DNA of 64,000 nucleotides. Origin: Rhodospirillaceae bacterium (GTDB taxonomy: Bacteria; Pseudomonadota; Alphaproteobacteria; TMED109). The stretch lies in the NCBI GenBank assembly GCA_902615805.1, contig CACMQH010000001.1, forward strand, positions 283,222-347,221. The letters run 5' to 3'. A program made the position numbers and the translations under genes. Below the pieces are notes generated by a model. It was not told the origin of the DNA, did no database searches, and saw only the letters and a list, made by a program, of their open reading frames with translations. Of the stretch, positions 59,520 through 64,000 are shown in pieces. Within the stretch, counting starts at the first letter, position 1; each line of letters opens with the position of its first letter.

Positions 59520-59609
59520 TGGCGGAGAGAGAGGGATTCGAACCCTCGATACGATTTCTCGCATACACGCGTTCCAGGCGTGCGCCTTCGACCGCTCGGC
59601 CACCTCTCC
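59520..59609 (-). tRNA. tRNA-Ser(GGA), CCA encoded
   Basis: Minus strand GGAGAGGTGGCCGAGCGGTCGAAGGCGCACGCCTGGAACGCGTG...GGTTCGAATCCCTCTCTCTCCGCCA. Confidence 0.95.
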
Positions 59610-59651
59610 TTTTTAATATAAATTTTTCTATTATTTATATAGAATAAAAAT

Positions 59652-59945
59652 ATGATTGTAAAAAAAATAATTTTAATAAGTTTTTTCTTATTTGGTAATT
59701 TGCAAATTCTGTTAAGTTTTTTTTATAAAAAATTTTCTATTGGTTTTTTGTGGTACTCAATAAACTCTAATAGTCTTGTTGGCTTTCAAAGTTTACTCGA
59801 AAGATACTCTTACTATTTTGATAACTATAAAATTGATATAAATAAATACTTATTTTTTTTTTTAGATATTAATTTATTTTTTTTAATGGGGGTTTTATTT
59901 TTATTATTTCCTTGTTTTTTATCAGTTAAATTATCTAGTTCTTAA
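59652..59945 (+). CDS. Small hydrophobic protein of unknown function
   Basis: 97 aa with N- and C-terminal hydrophobic segments; 3' end overlaps pheT 3' end. Confidence 0.4.
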   Translation: MIVKKIILISFFLFGNLQILLSFFYKKFSIGFLWYSINSNSLVGFQSLLERYSYYFDNYKIDINKYLFFFLDINLFFLMGVLFLLFPCFLSVKLSSS

Positions 59946-62315
59946 TTTTGCCCCAACCTTTTTCTCTACAGTTTTTATAATATCATCCATTAACAAGCCA
60001 ATCTCTTTTGTATTTAAAACCTTATACTGTTGTACAATTTCTACTTCTATCGCCAAAGATAATTCTGATTTTTCCTCATTTTTATAAACATCAAAAACTG
60101 TTATTTCTCCTATTTTAGGATCCACTTTTTTAATTTCTTGTATTAATTTCTCAGCACTAATATTACTTTTAATTATAAAAGCGAAATCTTTTTTTAATGG
60201 CAATAGAGGTGACATATTTAATATTTTTTCTTCTTTTACTTGACTTAATACTTCACAAATATTGTCTATACTTCCTTCACATATTATGGTTGATTGTTTT
60301 ATTTTAAATTTGTTCTTAAGACTAGGGTGCAGTTCACCAAAACTTAGAATTTTCTTTTCTTTATATGTAACCTCCGCTGAAACGCCAGGATGAAACCATT
60401 CATTGGTAGTCCTTACTAGATCAAATTTTGAAATTTCTAATTCATCAAAAAGATCTAATAGTAATGATTTCATATCATAAAAATCAAAGTCTCTTTTAGG
60501 GTAATGCCAATTCTTCTTAAATGCGTTACCACTGATCAATACTGCAAAATTAGACCTCTGATCTTCTGTGCCTAGCCCTTCATAAACGAAACCTACTTCA
60601 AAAATGTTAGTGGTTTCTATCCCTCTGGAAAAATTTCTTGAAGCTATATCTAAAAGATTAGGTAATAAGGAGTTTCTCATAATACCTAATTCTCTAGAAA
60701 TAGGATTTTCTAATTTTAGACTAGAATTAAGTTCTCCTATAGGGATTATTTTATTTTCAGAGATAAAAGTAAATGTAATTACCTCAAGTAATCCAATTTT
60801 TGCAAGTGACTCTCTAATATTAATTTGGATATTTTTGCTTAAAGAAAATAATTTATTTTTCTTACTACTATCATTAATTATCTCTTTATCTGGTATATTG
60901 TCATAACCTTCAAATCTCAAAATTTCTTCTACTATATCATTACTGATACTAATGTCATGTCTCCAAGAAGGAGGGTTCAAATAAATAACATCTTTTTCTT
61001 CCTTGACTACGCTAAAATTAAGTTTATCCAAAATATCTTTTTGTCTATTTTTATTAACTGGAAAACCAATTAGCTTCTCAAAACTATTAAAGTCATATTT
61101 AATTTCTTTTATTAAATTAATAGAATTTCCAGCCTCAACATAATCACTAAATGAGCCGCCACATATGCTATTAATTAAGGCAGTGCTATACTCTAAACCT
61201 TCTATTAAACCCTTTGGATCAATCCCTCGTTCAAACCTATAACGTGCATCTGATGTAATACCAAGCCTTCTGCCAGTCTGTGCTATTCTATGCGCATTAA
61301 AATAAGCTACCTCTAAAAAAACATGTTTTGTATTTTCATCAACGCAGCTATTAAGTCCCCCCATAATACCTGCAATACTAACTGTTTTTTCATTATCTTT
61401 TATAACTATATCACCCTTGCTAAGTATATATTCTTTTTTATCTAACCCTATAAACTTCTCTTCGTTATTTAGACATATGACTTTTAAATCTCCATTAATT
61501 TTACTTGCGTCAAAAACATGTAATGGTCGGCCAATGTCATATAAGATATAATTTGTAATATCTACTAAACTTGAAATAGGTTTTAAACCGACACTCTCTA
61601 ATCTTTTTTGTAACCAACTAGGACTTGGCAAATTGTTGTTAATTTTAAAATATCTTCCATATATTAAAGGACAATCATTGATATTATTCAAAGATCCTAG
61701 GTCCCATTTAAGATTACTTTTAAAAGTACCTGGCTTACTATTAATGTTTCTTTTAATTAGGCTTAAGTTTAAACTTGCTGCTAAATCTCTAGCTATTCCT
61801 CTCACTGAAGCGCAGTCACCTCTGTTAGGAGTGAGACCTATATTAAATAAAAAATCGTTTTGAACATAGTTATTTAAGGTTTTACCAACATCATAATTAT
61901 TATCTAACTCTATAATGCCATCTATTTTTTCTGGAAAACCTAATTCTTTTTCAGAACAAAGCATTCCATCACCTTCAACTCCCCTAATACTTTTTTTCTC
62001 AAGTTTAAAATTAGTTCCTGGAATATACGTACCATTAGGTGCAAAAATTGTTTTTAGACCTTCTGTCGCATTTGAAGCACCACAAACTACTTTAAAATTT
62101 TCTTTACCATAATTAATTTCACAAACTTTCAATCGATCAGCATTAGGATGTTTTTCTGTTTTTACTATTTTACAGACTAAAAAATTTTTAAAATTTTCAT
62201 TTGTGCTATCTAGACTTTCAACTTCCAATCCTAAATTAGTTAATAGTTCTGAAATCTGTATTTCAGACTTATTTAATTTTATATGTTCATTCAACCAAGA
62301 AAGAGTAAACTTCAT
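59931..62315 (-). CDS. pheT: Phenylalanine-tRNA ligase beta subunit
   Basis: KFTLSWLNEHI, tRNA-binding domain, GIMGG, RFERGIDP. Confidence 0.97.
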   Translation of the reverse strand: MKFTLSWLNEHIKLNKSEIQISELLTNLGLEVESLDSTNENFKNFLVCKIVKTEKHPNADRLKVCEINYGKENFKVVCGASNATEGLKTIFAPNGTYIPGTNFKLEKKSIRGVEGDGMLCSEKELGFPEKIDGIIELDNNYDVGKTLNNYVQNDFLFNIGLTPNRGDCASVRGIARDLAASLNLSLIKRNINSKPGTFKSNLKWDLGSLNNINDCPLIYGRYFKINNNLPSPSWLQKRLESVGLKPISSLVDITNYILYDIGRPLHVFDASKINGDLKVICLNNEEKFIGLDKKEYILSKGDIVIKDNEKTVSIAGIMGGLNSCVDENTKHVFLEVAYFNAHRIAQTGRRLGITSDARYRFERGIDPKGLIEGLEYSTALINSICGGSFSDYVEAGNSINLIKEIKYDFNSFEKLIGFPVNKNRQKDILDKLNFSVVKEEKDVIYLNPPSWRHDISISNDIVEEILRFEGYDNIPDKEIINDSSKKNKLFSLSKNIQINIRESLAKIGLLEVITFTFISENKIIPIGELNSSLKLENPISRELGIMRNSLLPNLLDIASRNFSRGIETTNIFEVGFVYEGLGTEDQRSNFAVLISGNAFKKNWHYPKRDFDFYDMKSLLLDLFDELEISKFDLVRTTNEWFHPGVSAEVTYKEKKILSFGELHPSLKNKFKIKQSTIICEGSIDNICEVLSQVKEEKILNMSPLLPLKKDFAFIIKSNISAEKLIQEIKKVDPKIGEITVFDVYKNEEKSELSLAIEVEIVQQYKVLNTKEIGLLMDDIIKTVEKKVGAKLRTR

Positions 62316-63403
62316 TATTTACCCTTTAAAGTATTTGGAAAACCTGTAGGCCTAAAACTATAATGCTTTAACCATCTATGATCATTCTCATAAAACATTC
62401 TTAAATCAGTTATCCCGTATTTTAGCATAGCAAATCTCTCTACTCCTAAGCCAAAAGCAAAACCACTATAAATATTGGTGTCTATTTCGCAGTTTTTAAA
62501 AACCTTCGGATTTACCATACCGCAACCTAAAACCTCTAACCATTTTTTTCCTTTTCCTAAAACTAATTTTCCATCTTCTACTTCACAACCTATATCAACT
62601 TCCGCAGAGGGCTCAGTAAAAGGAAAATATGAAGGTCTGAACCTCATAGGAAGATCTTTTACATTGAAAAAAGATGCTATCAACTCTTTTATTGTCCATT
62701 TTAAGTTCGCCATAGAAATATTTTTATCTACTACCAATCCCTCTATTTGGTGAAACATAGGAGAGTGCGTAGCATCGTCATCACATCTATATGTGTTTCC
62801 AGGAGCGATAATTTTTATAGGAGGTTTTTTCTCTTTCATAACTCGAATTTGTATTGGTGACGTGTGAGTACGTAATAATTTTTTTTTATTACTACCTTGC
62901 ATATAAAATGTATCATGCTCTTGTCTTGCTGGATGATCTTCAGGTATATTTAAAGCTGTGAAATTAAAATAATCATCCTCAATATGAGGCCCCTCTTCCA
63001 CGTTAAAACCTAATACACCTAAAATACTAATTATTTCATCCATTGTTTTAGAAATTGGATGAATACCCCCTCTTAAAATTGGTCTACCGGGTAGAGTTAT
63101 ATCAATCTTTTCTTTTTCTAAACTTTCATTTAATATTTTACTTTCTATTAAACTTTTATGAGATGTTATAATTTTTTCTATATCCTTTTTGATTATATTT
63201 ATGGTTTTTCCTGCTATTGCCCTATCATCATTGTTTAACTCAGCCAAAGACTTTAGTAATAAAGTAAACAAACCTTTTTTTCCCATATACTTTATTTTAA
63301 TAAGATCAATTTCTTTTAGATCTTTTATGTGATTGATTTCTTGTTTTAAGTTAAGACTAAGTTCTTTAGCTTTTTTGATTATATCAGTTATATTTTTCTC
63401 CAA
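62315..63403 (-). CDS. pheS: Phenylalanine-tRNA ligase alpha subunit
   Basis: HPARQEHDTFY, RTHTSPIQIRVM, FRPSYFPFTEPSAEVDI, GLGVERFAMLKYGI. Confidence 0.98.
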   Translation of the reverse strand: MEKNITDIIKKAKELSLNLKQEINHIKDLKEIDLIKIKYMGKKGLFTLLLKSLAELNNDDRAIAGKTINIIKKDIEKIITSHKSLIESKILNESLEKEKIDITLPGRPILRGGIHPISKTMDEIISILGVLGFNVEEGPHIEDDYFNFTALNIPEDHPARQEHDTFYMQGSNKKKLLRTHTSPIQIRVMKEKKPPIKIIAPGNTYRCDDDATHSPMFHQIEGLVVDKNISMANLKWTIKELIASFFNVKDLPMRFRPSYFPFTEPSAEVDIGCEVEDGKLVLGKGKKWLEVLGCGMVNPKVFKNCEIDTNIYSGFAFGLGVERFAMLKYGITDLRMFYENDHRWLKHYSFRPTGFPNTLKGK

Positions 63404-63413
63404 GTATAGACAA

Positions 63414-63761
63414 TTATTTTCTTACTTGATCAACTATAGACTTAAACGTTGTGGGCTCATGAAAAGCAATATGCGCTAATAACTTTCTATCCATTTCAAT
63501 ATTATTCTTTTGAAGTAAATGCATAAACTCTGAATATTTGATATTATGATTTCTACAAGAAGCATTAATTCTTAAAATCCAAAGTTTTCTAAAGTCCCTT
63601 TTTTTATTTCTCCTGTCTCTGTAAGCATATTGTCTATTCTTTTCTACTCTTTGAATAGCTGCTCTAAAAGTGTTTTTTTGTCTGCCTCTTGCCCCTTTAG
63701 CAGCAGAAAGAATTTTCTTGTGTCTAGCATGTTTAGTGACACCTCTTTTAACCCTAGCCAT
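63414..63761 (-). CDS. rplT: 50S ribosomal protein L20
   Basis: [35 protein letters not shown]. Confidence 0.98.
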   Translation of the reverse strand: MARVKRGVTKHARHKKILSAAKGARGRQKNTFRAAIQRVEKNRQYAYRDRRNKKRDFRKLWILRINASCRNHNIKYSEFMHLLQKNNIEMDRKLLAHIAFHEPTTFKSIVDQVRK

Positions 63762-63774
63762 TTTATTACCCTAA

Positions 63775-63972
63775 TTAACTTCTTAAAAAATTTCTTTTAA
63801 TAATTTTTTCATCAGCTTTTGCCAGTATTGCAGTACCTCTTGCATTTCTGATGAATTTATTTGTTCTTTTTATCATGCCATGCCTTTTACCAGCTTGATT
63901 CATTTTCACCTTACCTGTTCCAGTAAAGGAAAACCTTTTTTTTGCTCCACTTTTATTTTTAATTTTTGGCAT
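63775..63972 (-). CDS. rpmI: 50S ribosomal protein L35
   Basis: [23 protein letters not shown]. Confidence 0.97.
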   Translation of the reverse strand: MPKIKNKSGAKKRFSFTGTGKVKMNQAGKRHGMIKRTNKFIRNARGTAILAKADEKIIKRNFLRS

Positions 63973-64000
63973 ATAAACTCTCGTAGATGATCAATATATT

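Noticed and set aside
55910-59520. Genomic island with integrase, or toxin-antitoxin/phage-defence system
   Set aside because: No integrase, transposase, nuclease, toxin or defence domain recognised; only the repeat and tRNA adjacency hint at mobility
1-64000. CRISPR arrays, rRNA genes, insertion sequences
   Set aside because: No regularly spaced repeats, rRNA signatures or transposase ORFs seen on reading through; homopolymer A/T runs reflect base composition

Overview
The window is a compact, very AT-rich stretch of bacterial chromosome. Its gene content and order look like a streamlined (probably marine) alphaproteobacterium; this is inferred from protein families, not verified. Most of it is housekeeping: ispE, folD, pmbA, waaA/lpxK/lpxL-like LPS genes, xseA, purD, tadA, rsmD, mutL, pgi, lspA, ileS, ribF, polyamine genes (speE/odc/speD), dsbB, coq7, iscR-sufBCDS-sufT-sufA, gltBD, yidD, thrS, cysS, maf, folE, hisI, sufE, trmL, pheST, rplT and rpmI, plus three tRNAs with encoded CCA. 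The most interesting parts are: (i) 55.9-59.5 kb, a cluster of five divergent paralogous small secreted Cys-containing proteins next to a class III cyclase and tRNA-Ser, including two near-identical promoter-like repeats placed exactly so as to give leaderless mRNAs; (ii) a cobalamin riboswitch-btuB-like-DUF6580-like putative B12 uptake unit; (iii) a TRAP-type solute-binding lipoprotein paired with a DASS permease and no DctQM nearby; (iv) an operator-like palindrome in the promoter of a TonB-dependent receptor, and a long inverted repeat at the start codon of the downstream tonB; (v) an IscR-type site overlapping the gltD stop codon upstream of iscR-suf; (vi) small genes missed by the ORF track, including one after sufE that lacks a canonical start codon. 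No CRISPR array, transposase, integrase or phage gene was recognised.
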